Shown one piece after another: positions 1 through 9,400 of a stretch of DNA of 64,000 nucleotides. Under the pieces are notes generated by a model. That model saw only the letters and a program-made list of their open reading frames with translations, was not told where the DNA came from and made no database searches. Both the position numbers and the translations under genes were made by a program. The stretch covers positions 186,001 through 250,000 of the forward strand of contig NZ_SGWQ01000011.1 of assembly GCF_004216555.1 (NCBI RefSeq), given 5' to 3'. The stretch comes from Herbihabitans rhizosphaerae. Its GTDB lineage: Bacteria > Actinomycetota > Actinomycetes > Mycobacteriales > Pseudonocardiaceae. Numbering within the stretch: the first letter of the stretch is position 1; each line of letters begins with the position of its first letter.

Positions 1-1505
1 TCGTTGTCGAAGTCGCCGTGCCGCACGGCTCTCGCGGTCATGCCCTCCACGGTGGACTGGCACGGTGATCGCACCAGCCGGCCGTCGGCGCCGAGGAATT
101 CGCGCACGACGGCCAGCTCCGGCGTGTCGTCGCGCGCGCTCAGGTGACGCTCGAGCCCGACAATAGGTAGGACGGCGGAAGAGTGCCCGTCGTGTTCGAG
201 AGCACCGCTTACAAGGTAGAGCAGTGATCTCGGATACGCGGGGCCACCCACGCGGTCGTCGCGCTCGTGCTGGTCGTCCATGGTGAACATGCGGAACCCG
301 CTGATCAGCGGGCGCGCGGCGGTCAGCGCCTCGGCGAAGTGCGCGTGGGTGTTGGCCGGCGCGAGGAACGCGACCCGGAAGGACAGCCCGTCCGGCCAGG
401 TGCGGCCGCCGGTGGCGACCTCGCGCAGCAGGTTGTCGATGAACACCGCGCCGGTGCTGTGCCCGACCAGCGTGATCGTCTTCGGTCGGCCGTCGAGGCG
501 TTCGGCGAGCCGGTCCAGGAAGTAGCGGCCGGCGCGCACCTCGCCGTCGGCCTTCGCGAAGGTGTCCGCCGTGTCGCGCTTCATCGTGGACCACACGGTC
601 GCGCCGATCGCGCCGAGGTAGAACTCGCGCAGCACCTCCTCGACCACCGTGGGGTACAGGCCGTGATCGCGGTCGGTGCGGTACCGGTCCACGACTCTGG
701 CGAGGATCGCCACCCCGTGCCTGGCCAGGTTGATCATGTTGATCAGGCCGAGCCCGGCGACGGCCGGCTCGCCGGCCCGCGGGGTGGTGATGTCGGCCAG
801 CGTGGACGCGTCCATGCGCGGGGGCTGGGCGGCGATCACCCGCACGGCGGCCGGGTTCGCGAGTTGCTTCTCCACCGCCTCGGCCGCCGCCATGCGCAGC
901 TCCTCGTCGCCGGCCAGCACCTCGGCGAACCGGCGCTCCTCGGCCGCGCTGATCGCCCGGGGGCGGCGTGTCGGGTGCACCCCGGCGAACGGTTCGACCG
1001 ATGAGCGGATGCCGGGTTCCCTTGCCGCACTTGGGCTTGTGACACTGGGGCTTACCGCACTGGGGAAGGCGGCGGCCAGCTCGTCCTCGACCTCGGACAG
1101 CCGGGGGAGCGGGACACGGCCCGAGGCGGTCGCGCGCACGCCGAGCGTGACACCGATCTTGCGGGTCGCGAACTGGGTCACCCTGGCGATGATCCGGCGG
1201 AAGAACTCCTGCCCTGCCAGCTCACCGAGAGCCCGCTCGGCGAGTTCGGGCAGGTTGTTGCCGACCGTCTCGGTGAGCCCGCTGTGCCACACGAAGAACA
1301 CCGGCTCGACGCCCCCGGCGGTGTACGCGCCGTGCAGCCGGTGTGCCAGGGCCAGCCCGACCGGCGTGGCCACGAGACCGCCGTGGAAGTGCAGCAATGG
1401 ACGTTCGGCGGCACACACCCGGTCCACGATCGCGTCGATCGTGGCGGTTGTCGTCGCGCCGGCGAGCCGCCCGTCGCCGGCGGACTCGATGATGCCGGGC
1501 ACCAT
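1..1505 (-). CDS. Hydrolase-like protein of unknown family, C terminus cut by window edge
   Basis: The frame opens with ATG at 1505, five bases after a GAGAGGGGG ribosome-binding site, and is still open at base 1, so about 501 residues are present and the C terminus is missing. Two stretches suggest a serine alpha/beta-hydrolase: LLHFHGG at residues 37-43, where lipases often carry an oxyanion-hole HGG, and a GHSTG nucleophile elbow with Ser350. Residues around 150-170 are Ser/Ala/Pro rich and look like a linker. No signal peptide or membrane segment is visible, so it is probably cytoplasmic. I do not recognise the family and the substrate is unknown; the hydrolase call is an inference from the motif alone. 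Confidence 0.75.
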   Translation of the reverse strand, partial: MVPGIIESAGDGRLAGATTTATIDAIVDRVCAAERPLLHFHGGLVATPVGLALAHRLHGAYTAGGVEPVFFVWHSGLTETVGNNLPELAERALGELAGQEFFRRIIARVTQFATRKIGVTLGVRATASGRVPLPRLSEVEDELAAAFPSAVSPSVTSPSAAREPGIRSSVEPFAGVHPTRRPRAISAAEERRFAEVLAGDEELRMAAAEAVEKQLANPAAVRVIAAQPPRMDASTLADITTPRAGEPAVAGLGLINMINLARHGVAILARVVDRYRTDRDHGLYPTVVEEVLREFYLGAIGATVWSTMKRDTADTFAKADGEVRAGRYFLDRLAERLDGRPKTITLVGHSTGAVFIDNLLREVATGGRTWPDGLSFRVAFLAPANTHAHFAEALTAARPLISGFRMFTMDDQHERDDRVGGPAYPRSLLYLVSGALEHDGHSSAVLPIVGLERHLSARDDTPELAVVREFLGADGRLVRSPCQSTVEGMTARAVRHGDFDN

Positions 1506-1564
1506 GGTGTCCCCCTCTCACGGTCCAACATTCCGTGATCGGGGTGGCGCCCGCGGCCGTTAGC

Positions 1565-1642
1565 TCAGAAGGTGCCGCCCTCGCGAGTGTGTTGGTGTAC
1601 CGCGTTCAACACGACCAGGCCGACCACCGCGACCACCAGCAC
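1565..1642 (-). CDS. Possible small membrane peptide
   Basis: Between the hydrolase-like gene and the Uma2 gene there is a short minus-strand frame ending TGA at 1565. It encodes one strongly hydrophobic helix (Leu/Val/Gly/Ala, about 20 residues) followed by a polar tail VHQHTREGGTF. Only GTG at 1642 (25 residues) or a rare CTG at 1660 could start it, and neither has a clear ribosome-binding site. It may be a genuine single-pass peptide co-transcribed with the upstream Uma2 gene, or chance. Confidence 0.2.
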   Translation of the reverse strand: MLVVAVVGLVVLNAVHQHTREGGTF

Positions 1643-1687
1643 GCCGAGGAAGATCCACAGAAAGGGTCACGACTCGACCGTAGACGA

Positions 1688-2266
1688 TCAGCCGGTCAGC
1701 TCGTCCAGGTCGAGCGCCAACGCGAACGGGTCGGACACGGTCAGCTCACCAGTGTCCGCGCCTGTCGCGACGTAGACCCGCGTTGTCTCGTCGAGGCGGT
1801 ACCGGAACAGTGTCGGCGCGCTGGAATCCAGCTCCACCCGCCAGAAATGAGGAACTCCCGCCATGGCGTACTCGGCCGGCTTGTCGGTTTGGTCGGTGAT
1901 GACCGACCCCGGAGACATCACCTCGACCACGAGTGAACAATGTTCGGCGCGCAGAGTGGCGTCGTTCGGGAGGTCGCCGTCGAACACGACGATGTCCGGC
2001 CGGCGGTTCAGCAGTGGGATGTCGCGCAACCGAAGGTCGACATCGACGCTGACGCCGTATCGAGGCCTCGCCGCCGCGCGGAGCGCGTGCGCGAACTCGA
2101 ACGCGAAGGTCTGGTGCAGCCGGCTGGGCGAGGGGCTCACAACGATGTTCCCGTCAACGATCTCGATCTGGCGGCAGACGTCTTCGGGTAGCGCGTCGTA
2201 ATCGTCCGCCGTGAGCCCGCCGGGTGGCGCGATCATCCACTCGGGCAAGGTCGCCGTCATCGCCAC
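1688..2266 (-). CDS. Uma2 (DUF820) family PD-(D/E)XK nuclease-like protein
   Basis: 192 residues, the usual length of the family. The order of conserved blocks fits Uma2: an N-terminal LTADDYDALPED segment, VDGNIVVSPSPS (37-48), RRPDIVVF with Asp91, LVVEVMSPGS with Glu115, and Lys129 in TDKPAEY followed by GVPHFW. Asp91, Glu115 and Lys129 would form the metal-binding nuclease-fold centre. Family members are common, often multicopy, in actinobacteria and cyanobacteria, and their biological role is not settled. ATG at 2266 or 2260 can start it. It appears to stand alone, with a short spacer to each neighbour. Confidence 0.85.
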   Translation of the reverse strand: MAMTATLPEWMIAPPGGLTADDYDALPEDVCRQIEIVDGNIVVSPSPSRLHQTFAFEFAHALRAAARPRYGVSVDVDLRLRDIPLLNRRPDIVVFDGDLPNDATLRAEHCSLVVEVMSPGSVITDQTDKPAEYAMAGVPHFWRVELDSSAPTLFRYRLDETTRVYVATGADTGELTVSDPFALALDLDELTG

Positions 2267-2342
2267 ACCTCCGTCGTTGCGTTGGCCTCCGCACCAAGCT
2301 TAACGACCGTGGGGGCGATCTGTCGTTCTCGAGAGCGAGGAC

Positions 2343-3068
2343 TCACGTGCCACGCAAGGCCTCGGCGTCGACCGTCCCGTCGATGATTCGCGCGGCGACC
2401 TCGCCGAGCCGGCGCTGGTTCGCGCGGGCGTAGCGGCGCATGGCGTGGAACGACTCGTCCATCGACAGACCGGTGCGCTCGGCGAGCACGCCCTTCGCCT
2501 GCTCGAGGAGCACCCGGCTGCTCAGCGCCGCCTGGAGCTGTTCGGCCAGCTGCTCACTCGCGGCGATGGAGCGCTCCTGCATCAGCCCGACCGTGGCGAC
2601 GTGGGCCATCGCCTGGCCGATCCAGAGGTCCGACTCGGTCAGCGGACCGGGCCGGCTGCGGAACAGGTTCAACACGCCGATGGTGTCGCCGTGCAGCCGC
2701 ATCGGCAGCGCCTGTGCGGAGCTGAACCCCAGTTCCCGCATGCGTTTGGTGAAGACCGGCCAGGTCGCCAGCATCGCGTCCAGGTCGGCGCGCGCGACGG
2801 GTGCGCCGGAGTGGAAGCAGTCGAGGCACGGGCCTTCGTTGCGCTGCAGCTCGTACAGCTCCAGCAGCCGGGCCTCCTCGGTGGACGACGCCATCACGCG
2901 CAGGCTGCCACGCTGGTCGGCGAGCATGATCCCGGCGGCGTTCGCGTCCAGCAGCTCCGTGCTGCGGGTGGCCAGGGTGTGTAGCAGGTCGATCACGTCG
3001 AAGTCGGCCACCAGTGTGTCGGCCAGGTCCACGAACGTCCTCGCCAGAAGATGTTCTCGACTCGTCAC
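2343..3068 (-). CDS. GAF-ANTAR domain regulator (second of pair)
   Basis: About 241 residues from GTG 3068, preceded by a GAGGG-type ribosome-binding site; an ATG at 3158 would overlap the previous gene by 62 bases and is less likely. An N-terminal GAF domain is recognised by NEGPCLDC, the RADL and GDTIGVLNLF blocks. It is followed by a C-terminal ANTAR domain (SRVLLEQAKGVLAERTG, then MRRYARANQRRLGEVA). ANTAR domains bind paired RNA hairpins and act as antiterminators; GAF senses a small ligand or redox state. It lies 28 bases after another GAF-ANTAR gene and the desaturase, so the three probably form one transcript. Confidence 0.88.
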   Translation of the reverse strand: MTSREHLLARTFVDLADTLVADFDVIDLLHTLATRSTELLDANAAGIMLADQRGSLRVMASSTEEARLLELYELQRNEGPCLDCFHSGAPVARADLDAMLATWPVFTKRMRELGFSSAQALPMRLHGDTIGVLNLFRSRPGPLTESDLWIGQAMAHVATVGLMQERSIAASEQLAEQLQAALSSRVLLEQAKGVLAERTGLSMDESFHAMRRYARANQRRLGEVAARIIDGTVDAEALRGT

Positions 3069-3096
3069 CAGCGCACGCCCTCGACTCGGGATGCCA

Positions 3097-3840
3097 TCAC
3101 GGATCGCCAGAAGCGCCGGTATCGCTGTCGTCGAAGCGGATTCGGCGGTCAACGACATCGACGGCGACCTCTGACACCGTACGACTCGTAGCGTACGCGT
3201 GTGCGCGCAGCCGCAGCAGCGCCTCGGCCATCTCGACGTCGAGCTGGATCGTGATCATCCCGGTCGCCTGGTGCACCTGGGCCCGGTTGTCGATCGGCTC
3301 GGTCAGCGCGGCCGGTGCGAGGCCGGCGCCGCTGTCGGCCTGCAGGTACAGCACCACGACCGTGGCCGCGTCGGCGAACGCCAGCGCCTCGGCCAGGTCC
3401 TCGGCGGACAGCCAACCGGGAACATCGCGGTAGAGGTCCAGGATCCCGACCCGGATGGCGCCGACCCGCAGTGGGAACGCGAAGATCGCGCGCACCCCGG
3501 CCTCCAACACCGCGGCGCCGAAAGCCGGCCATCGGGTCGGCCCGGACGACCCGAGGTCGGGCTCCAGCACGGCCCGACCATTGCGGGACGCCTCGACGCA
3601 CGGGCCCTCGCCGAGGCTGAACTGCAGCTCCTCCAGTTTCCGTGCCCGGTCGTCGGTCGCCGCGAGCACCACACCGCTCGGGCCCTCGTCGGTCATCAAC
3701 GCCAGCGCGACGCCGGCGACCGGCAGCGCGGTCAGGCCCTGTGCGCAGAGCCTGACCAGCAGCGGCCGGTCGTCTTCCGTATCTGTGATCAGCGACAGGA
3801 TCTCGGCGACTCGGCGATCGTGTGCCGCCGCCGTGGTCAT
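3097..3840 (-). CDS. GAF-ANTAR domain regulator (first of pair)
   Basis: 247 residues starting ATG 3840, which overlaps the desaturase stop codon by ATGA, so translation is coupled. The GAF domain carries SLGEGPCVEASRNG and VGAIRVGILDLYR. The C-terminal ANTAR-type helix bundle has NRAQVHQATGMITIQLDV and then AEALLRLRAHAYATSRTVSEVA. This ATGMI variant is typical of actinobacterial GAF-ANTAR proteins. The role would be RNA-binding control of lipid or redox genes in response to a GAF ligand; the ligand cannot be read from the sequence. Coupling to a fatty-acid desaturase suggests membrane lipid state as the signal, which is inference. Confidence 0.87.
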   Translation of the reverse strand: MTTAAAHDRRVAEILSLITDTEDDRPLLVRLCAQGLTALPVAGVALALMTDEGPSGVVLAATDDRARKLEELQFSLGEGPCVEASRNGRAVLEPDLGSSGPTRWPAFGAAVLEAGVRAIFAFPLRVGAIRVGILDLYRDVPGWLSAEDLAEALAFADAATVVVLYLQADSGAGLAPAALTEPIDNRAQVHQATGMITIQLDVEMAEALLRLRAHAYATSRTVSEVAVDVVDRRIRFDDSDTGASGDP

Positions 3841-4778
3841 GTTCGTGCCGAGATCCGAGCCAGCCGGTCGGGGGTGGTCCAGCGGACGTCGGACACCCAG
3901 CCAAGCTTCTCGAAGATCCAGATCACTCGGGCGGAGATGTCGATCTGGCCGCGCAGTACGCCGTGGCGGGCGCACGTCGGGTCGGCGTGGTGGGAGTTGT
4001 GCCACGACTCGCCCATGGACAGGATCGCCAGCGGCCAGAAGTTCGCGGCCTTGTCCCGGCTGGCGAACGGCCGGTGGCCGATCATGTGGCAGATCGAGTT
4101 GATCGACCAGGTCACGTGATGCAGGAAGGACACTCGCACCAGGCTGGCCCAGAAGAACGCGGTGAGCGCGCCCCACCAGGACCACGTGATCAACCCGCCG
4201 AGCACGGCCGGCATACCGAGGCTGAGCACCATCCACAGCGGGAACAGCCGGTCGATGAGTCGCAGGTCGCGGTCGGCGAGCAGGTCCGGCGCGAACCGCT
4301 CGGCGTTGCTGCTCACCCGCTCGAACAGCCAGCCCATGTGCGCGTGCCAGAACCCCTTGGCCAGGGCGACCGGCCCGGTGCCGTAGCGCCACGGCGAGTG
4401 CGGGTCGCCCTCCCGGTCGGAGAACGCGTGGTGCCGGCGGTGGTCGGCGACCCAGGGGATCACCGGGCCCTGGGCGGCCAGACCACCGGCGATCGCCAGT
4501 GCGATGCGCAGGCCGCGCTTGGCCTTGAACGCGCGGTGCGTGAAGTAGCGGTGGTAGCCGACGGTCACGCCGAGGCAGGCCACGGTGTAGAAGCCGGCGG
4601 CCAGGGCGAGGTCGGTCCAGCCGAGCCCCCAGCCCCAGGCGATCGGCACGGCCGCGATCAGCGCGGCGAACGGGATGAGTACGAACGTCTTGACCAGGAT
4701 CTGCTCGCGGACCGAGCGACCGGGCACGATCAGCGGCTTCGGTTCAGGACGACGCGCTGGATCGAGTACGGCGGTCAT
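3837..4778 (-). CDS. Acyl-CoA delta-9 desaturase (membrane di-iron)
   Basis: 313 residues with the three histidine boxes of membrane fatty-acid desaturases: HRYFTH (76-81), HRRHH (113-117) and HNSHH (260-264). These ligate the di-iron centre that inserts a cis double bond into a saturated acyl-CoA. Hydrophobic segments around 30-75, 95-110 and 180-225 give the expected membrane topology with the boxes on the cytosolic face. The length fits stearoyl-CoA desaturases. It heads a three-gene unit with two GAF-ANTAR regulators. Its ribosome-binding site lies inside a GC-rich hairpin (4781-4823), which hints at control at the RNA level. Confidence 0.93.
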   Translation of the reverse strand: MTAVLDPARRPEPKPLIVPGRSVREQILVKTFVLIPFAALIAAVPIAWGWGLGWTDLALAAGFYTVACLGVTVGYHRYFTHRAFKAKRGLRIALAIAGGLAAQGPVIPWVADHRRHHAFSDREGDPHSPWRYGTGPVALAKGFWHAHMGWLFERVSSNAERFAPDLLADRDLRLIDRLFPLWMVLSLGMPAVLGGLITWSWWGALTAFFWASLVRVSFLHHVTWSINSICHMIGHRPFASRDKAANFWPLAILSMGESWHNSHHADPTCARHGVLRGQIDISARVIWIFEKLGWVSDVRWTTPDRLARISART

Positions 4779-4780
4779 AG

Positions 4781-4823
4781 GTGCCCCCTCCGGGGGTAGT
4801 CGTCACGCCGGGGGCTGGGGCAC
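4781..4823 (-). promoter_or_regulatory. 5' leader hairpin covering the desaturase ribosome-binding site
   Basis: On the minus strand the leader reads GTGCCCC ... CCCCCGGAGGGGGCAC just before the ATG at 4778. The GGAGGGGG ribosome-binding site can pair with CCCCC three bases upstream, or its GGGGCAC can pair with the distal GTGCCCC. Either fold would hide the site. Such mutually exclusive folds suit control by an RNA-binding protein such as the adjacent ANTAR proteins, but no ANTAR-type loop sequence was recognised. Confidence 0.35.
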
Positions 4824-4958
4824 TTGTCCTCCATCGTACCCGCCGCGTTTCGGTCGCGCGTCTGAGAAATCGCCGTGATTCCCAGAAATTCGGAACTATT
4901 CACCAGGATGAGATGTTGGGCAGGGTGTAGGACTTTCTCACCCGAAAGGGGGCGGACA

Positions 4959-5465
4959 TTGACATCGACATTTTCGAACGGACGGCGTGAAACCGCGCTC
5001 CCGACCTTGCCGGACGGTTGGCCGATCGGCTCGTACGACACATACCAGCAGGCCCAGCGCGCGGTGGACCACCTCGCGCACAGCGACTTCCCGGTGCGCG
5101 GCCTGGCCATCGTCGGCGTCGGCCCGATGCTGGTCGAACGGGTGGACGGACGGCTGACCCGGCGGCGCGTGGTCGGCGCGGCCGCGCTGTCGGGCGCCTG
5201 GCTCGGCCTGTTCCTCGGGCTGATGTTGAGCCTGCTCACACCAGGTGCCGGTGTCACGACCATCCTGGCCGGGATGATCATCGGTATGGGGCTCACGGCT
5301 GCCATGGCCGCCGCTCGTTACGCCGGCGCGCGCGGACGGCACGACTTCGTGTCGCACAGCCAACTGGTCGCGCACCAGTACGACGTGCTGGCCCCGCCAC
5401 CGGTGTCGGAGCGCGGACGCGATCTGCTGGCCATGCTGTCCATGAAGGGCCCTCAGGCCGGCTGA
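4959..5465 (+). CDS. General stress protein 17M-like (YflT-domain) membrane protein
   Basis: 168 residues from TTG 4959, chosen because GAAAGGGGG lies eight bases upstream; an ATG at 4875 has no such site. The N-terminal half (PIGSYDTYQQAQRAVDHLAHSDFPVRGLAIVG) matches the start of the general-stress YflT domain, in which a ferredoxin-like fold precedes a glycine-rich membrane hairpin. A hydrophobic glycine-rich stretch follows at about 80-125 and a polar tail ends the protein. The family is stress-induced in Gram-positives, without a defined biochemical function. It is transcribed divergently from the desaturase. Confidence 0.75.
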   Translation: MTSTFSNGRRETALPTLPDGWPIGSYDTYQQAQRAVDHLAHSDFPVRGLAIVGVGPMLVERVDGRLTRRRVVGAAALSGAWLGLFLGLMLSLLTPGAGVTTILAGMIIGMGLTAAMAAARYAGARGRHDFVSHSQLVAHQYDVLAPPPVSERGRDLLAMLSMKGPQAG

Positions 5466-5627
5466 CAATCGCGGCGAAGGTCGTACAGAAATCAATTGGA
5501 CGCCGATCTTGCCGAATTAGGTGTAGACTGAAATTACCGAGAATATTTCGTACCTGAGCGGTCAAGCTCGGATCATCCTCGGCGAAAGTCCACATTCGGC
5601 CAATTTCGGCCGAAGGAGGGACCCGGC

Positions 5628-6095
5628 ATGACGTCGGCCCCGCACCGTCCAATGACCCCACCGGCCAGTACGGCCACCGAGCTGTCTCGGCATCCGCTCC
5701 GCTTGCGGCTGCGGCCGAAGGCGCCCACCACGGGGTATGTCGACGGTGCCTGGTGGCCACATGGCCGGGACCTCTCCTCGGAACTGCCGGCACTGCTCGC
5801 GGTGCTGGCAGTCCGCCTGGGTCCAGTCCAGCGCGTGAGCTACAACCTCACCGAATGGGACACCCCACCTCGCCGCCTGACCGTCGACGGCCAGCCGACC
5901 CGGCTCGCCGGCTTCCTGTCACAGCCCGCGCACACCATGGACGTCATCGCGTCCGATCGTGGCCGGCTCACCCTGCTCGTCGTGCCGCCCGACACCGAAT
6001 CGTCCTCAGCCCACGACACCATGATGGACGCCGCCGACCGGGACAACATCGACACCGTCGACCACCTGCTCGCGGCTCCCGAGGAGACACCATGA
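5628..6095 (+). CDS. DUF5994 family protein
   Basis: 155 residues with an excellent GAAGGAGGG ribosome-binding site upstream of ATG 5628. The signature of the actinobacterial DUF5994 family is plain: LRPKAPTTGYVDGAWWP, YNLTEWDTPPRRLTVDG and RLTLLVVPPDT. No transmembrane segment or catalytic motif is visible. Members are common in mycobacteria and relatives; the function is unknown. It overlaps the next small gene by ATGA, so the two are co-translated. Confidence 0.85.
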   Translation: MTSAPHRPMTPPASTATELSRHPLRLRLRPKAPTTGYVDGAWWPHGRDLSSELPALLAVLAVRLGPVQRVSYNLTEWDTPPRRLTVDGQPTRLAGFLSQPAHTMDVIASDRGRLTLLVVPPDTESSSAHDTMMDAADRDNIDTVDHLLAAPEETP

Positions 6096-6247
6096 CCACC
6101 ACGTACGTTTCGCGCTACGACCGCAGGGTCAAGCTCGTGCAGAACACCCTGGCGGCGCACGCCGAACTCGGTGACACCGCCGCCAAGGACCTCGCCGTGC
6201 ATGTGCTCCAGGCGCTGGACCACATCCCGGAGGAAGTCCGCCGCTGA
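6092..6247 (+). CDS. DUF6307 family small protein
   Basis: 51 residues. ATG 6092 overlaps the DUF5994 stop codon (ATGA) and follows GAGGAG at seven bases. The sequence is YVSRYDRRVKLVQNTLAAHA, then a helix ending LQALDHIPEEVRR; this pattern matches the short DUF6307 proteins found next to DUF5994 genes in Pseudonocardiaceae and mycobacteria. It is probably a helical soluble protein; the role is unknown. Confidence 0.75.
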   Translation: MTTTYVSRYDRRVKLVQNTLAAHAELGDTAAKDLAVHVLQALDHIPEEVRR

Positions 6248-6259
6248 TCCCGGAGCGGC

Positions 6260-6433
6260 TCAGTCCTCTTCGTCGTCGCGCGCCAGGTAGGTGGCCAGGC
6301 GCTCGACGGCGTCCTCGTAGTCGGGGTTGGTGTCGACGAACTCGCGCAGCTTCACGGCGAGCCAGGCCAAACTGACCTGCTCCTCGCCGCGTCGCCGCTC
6401 GAGCTCCTCGATTCCGCGATCAGTGAAGTACAC
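6260..6433 (-). CDS. DUF6104 family small protein
   Basis: 57 residues from GTG 6433, three bases after the kgd stop codon, so it is probably translated by coupling with kgd. The sequence begins VYFTDRGIEELERRRGEEQ, followed by SLAWLAVKLREFVDTNPDYE, and ends in an acidic DDEED tail; this is the DUF6104 pattern seen immediately downstream of kgd/sucA in many actinobacteria. The constant linkage suggests a role with the 2-oxoglutarate complex, but none is demonstrated that I can name. Confidence 0.8.
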   Translation of the reverse strand: MYFTDRGIEELERRRGEEQVSLAWLAVKLREFVDTNPDYEDAVERLATYLARDDEED

Positions 6434-6436
6434 GGC

Positions 6437-9400
6437 TCAGTCGAACGCCTTGTTGATGATCGAACGCTGCTCCAGTTCGTGCACCTTGCTCGACCCCGCA
6501 GACGGCGCGGACATCGGCCGGCGGGACACGCGGGTGACGTTGGCCAGCCGCTCGCCGAACAGCTCGCGCAGGTGCAGCCCGTAGAACGGCCACGCGCCCT
6601 GGTTGGCCGGCTCCTCCTGCACCCAGCGGAAGTCGTCGGCGTTGGCGTAGCGCTCCAGCACCGCCTCGAGCTTCTTCTTCGGCACCGGATAGAGCTGCTC
6701 GATCCGCACCACCGCGGTGTCCTGGGCGTCGCGCTTGACCTTCTCCGCGGCCAGCTCGTAGTACAGCTTGCCGGACACGAACAGCACCTTGCGCACGCCG
6801 GCCGGGTTCGCCATGTTCGGGTCGTCCAGCACCGAGGAGAACCGCGCGTGGGTGAAGTCCTCCACCGGGCTGACCGCCGCCTTGTTGCGCAGCATCGACT
6901 TCGGCGTGAACACCACCAGCGGCCGCTGCACGCCGTCCAGCGCGTGCCGGCGCAGCAGGTGGAAGTAGTTCGCCGGAGTGGACGGCAGCGCGATGGTCAT
7001 CGAGCCCTCGGCACACAGCTGCAGCCACCGCTCGATGCGCCCCGACGTGTGGTCGGGGCCCTGGCCCTCGTGCCCGTGCGGCAACAGCATCGCCACGTCG
7101 GACACCTGGCCCCACTTCGCCTCCGACGAGGAGATGTACTCGTCGATCACCGACTGCGCGCCGTTGACGAAGTCGCCGAACTGCGCCTCCCAGAGCACCA
7201 GCGCCTCCGGGTTGGCCACCGAGTAGCCGTACTCGAAGCCGAGCGCCGCGTACTCCGACAGCGCCGAGTCGTACACCAGGAACCGGCCCTGGTCCTCGGA
7301 CAGGTTCTGCAGCGGCGTGAACTCCTTGCCGCTCTTCCGGTCGATGATCACCGAGTGCCGCTGGGTGAACGTGCCGCGCCGGGAGTCCTGGCCGGCCAAG
7401 CGAACCAGCCGGCCCTCCAGGTTCAGCGACCCGAATGCCAGCAGCTCGGCGAACGCCCAGTCGATGTCGCCCTCGCGGGCCATCTTGGCGCGCCGTTCCA
7501 GTACCGGGCGCACCCGCGGGTGCGGGCTGAAACCGTCCGGCAGGTTGACGTGCGCGTCGGCGATCCTCTCCAGCATGTCCTTGCCGATCGCGGTCGGCAC
7601 CTTGGCCGGGACCTGCTGCTCGGACTCCACCGACGGGCTCGCCATGACCGGGTGCCGCTCCAGCTCGCGCACCTCGTTGAACACGTGCTCCAGCTGTGAG
7701 GAGAAGTCCTTGAGCGCCTTCTCCGCCTCGTCGACGGAGATGTCGCCGCGCCCGATCAGCGCCTCGGTGTAGCCCTTACGGACGCTGCGCTTGGTGTCGA
7801 TGATGTCGTACATCGCCGGCTGCGTCATGGACGGGTCGTCGCCCTCGTTGTGCCCGCGGCGGCGGTAGCACACCAGGTCGACCACGACGTCCTTGTTGAA
7901 CGTCTGGCGGTAGTCCATGGCCAGGCGCGCCACCCAGTAGCACGCCTCCGGGTCGTCGCCGTTCACGTGGAACACCGGCGCCTGGATCATCTTCGCCACG
8001 TCGGTCGCGTACTGCGAGGAGCGCGAGTGCTCCGGCGCGGTGGTGAACCCGACCTGGTTGTTGATGATCACGTGCACGGTGCCGCCGGTGCGGTAGCCGC
8101 GCAGCAGCGCCAGGTTCAGCGTCTCGGCGACCACGCCCTGGCCGGCGAACGCCGCGTCACCGTGCAGCGCGACCGGCAGCACGGAGAACCCGCCGGAGCT
8201 GTCGCCCTTGTCGAGCATGTCCTGCTTGGCGCGGACGATGCCCTCCAGCACCGGGTCGACGGTCTCCAGGTGTGACGGGTTCGCGGTCAGCGAGACCTGC
8301 ACCTCGCCGTCGCCGAACATGCGGAAGTACTTGCCCTCGGCGCCGAGGTGGTACTTCACGTCGCCGGAGCCGTGCGCCTGACCCGGGTCGAGGTTGCCCT
8401 CGAACTCCTGGAAGATCTGCGCGATCGGCTTGCCGACGATGTTGGCCAGCACGTTCAGCCGGCCGCGGTGCGGCATGCCGATGACCACCTCGTCGAGGTC
8501 GTACTCGGCGGACTTGTCCAGGATCGTGTCCAGCAGCGGGATGACCGACTCGCCGCCCTCCAGCGAGAACCGCTTCTGCCCGACGTACTTGGTCTGCAGG
8601 AACGTCTCGAAGGCCTCGGCCGCGTTCAGCTTGGACAGGATGTACTTCTGCACCGCCTGCGCCGGCTTCTCGTGCCGCACCTCGACCCGGTCCTGGATCC
8701 ACTGGCGCTCGTCGGGGTCGAGAATGTAGGTGTACTCGACGCCGACCGTGCGGCAGTAGGAGTCGCGCAGCACGCCGAGCACGTCGCGCAGCTTCATGTG
8801 ATCCTTGCCGGCGAATCCGCCGACGGCGAACTCCCGGTCCAGGTCCCACAGGGTGAGCCCGTGGGTGAGGACGTCGAGGTCCTTGTGCTTGCGCTGGCGG
8901 TAGTTCAGCGGATCGGTGTCGGCCATCAGGTGGCCGCGGGTGCGGAACGCGTCGATCAGCCCGAGCACGCGCGCGGTCTTGTCGACCGGGCCCTCGGCGA
9001 TGTCCTCGGTCCAGCGGATCGGCTCGTACGGGATCCGCAGCGACGTGAAGATGTCGTCGTAGAACCCGTCCTCGCCGAGCAGCAGCTTGTGGATGCGGCC
9101 GAGGAACTCGCCGGACTCGGCGCCCTGGATGATCCGGTGGTCGTAGGTGGAGGTCAGCGTGATGATCTTGCTGACGCCCATCTCGACCAGGGTGCGCTCG
9201 CTGGCGCCCTGGAACGGCGCGGGGTACTCCATCGCCCCGACGCCGATGATCGCGCCCTGGCCGGCCTGCAGCCGGGGCACCGAGTGCACCGTGCCGATGC
9301 CGCCCGGGTTGGTCAGCGAGATCGTGGTGCCGGCGAAGTCGTCCGCGGTCAGCGCGTTGGAGCGCGCTTTCCGGATCAGCTCCTCGTAGGACTGCCAGAA

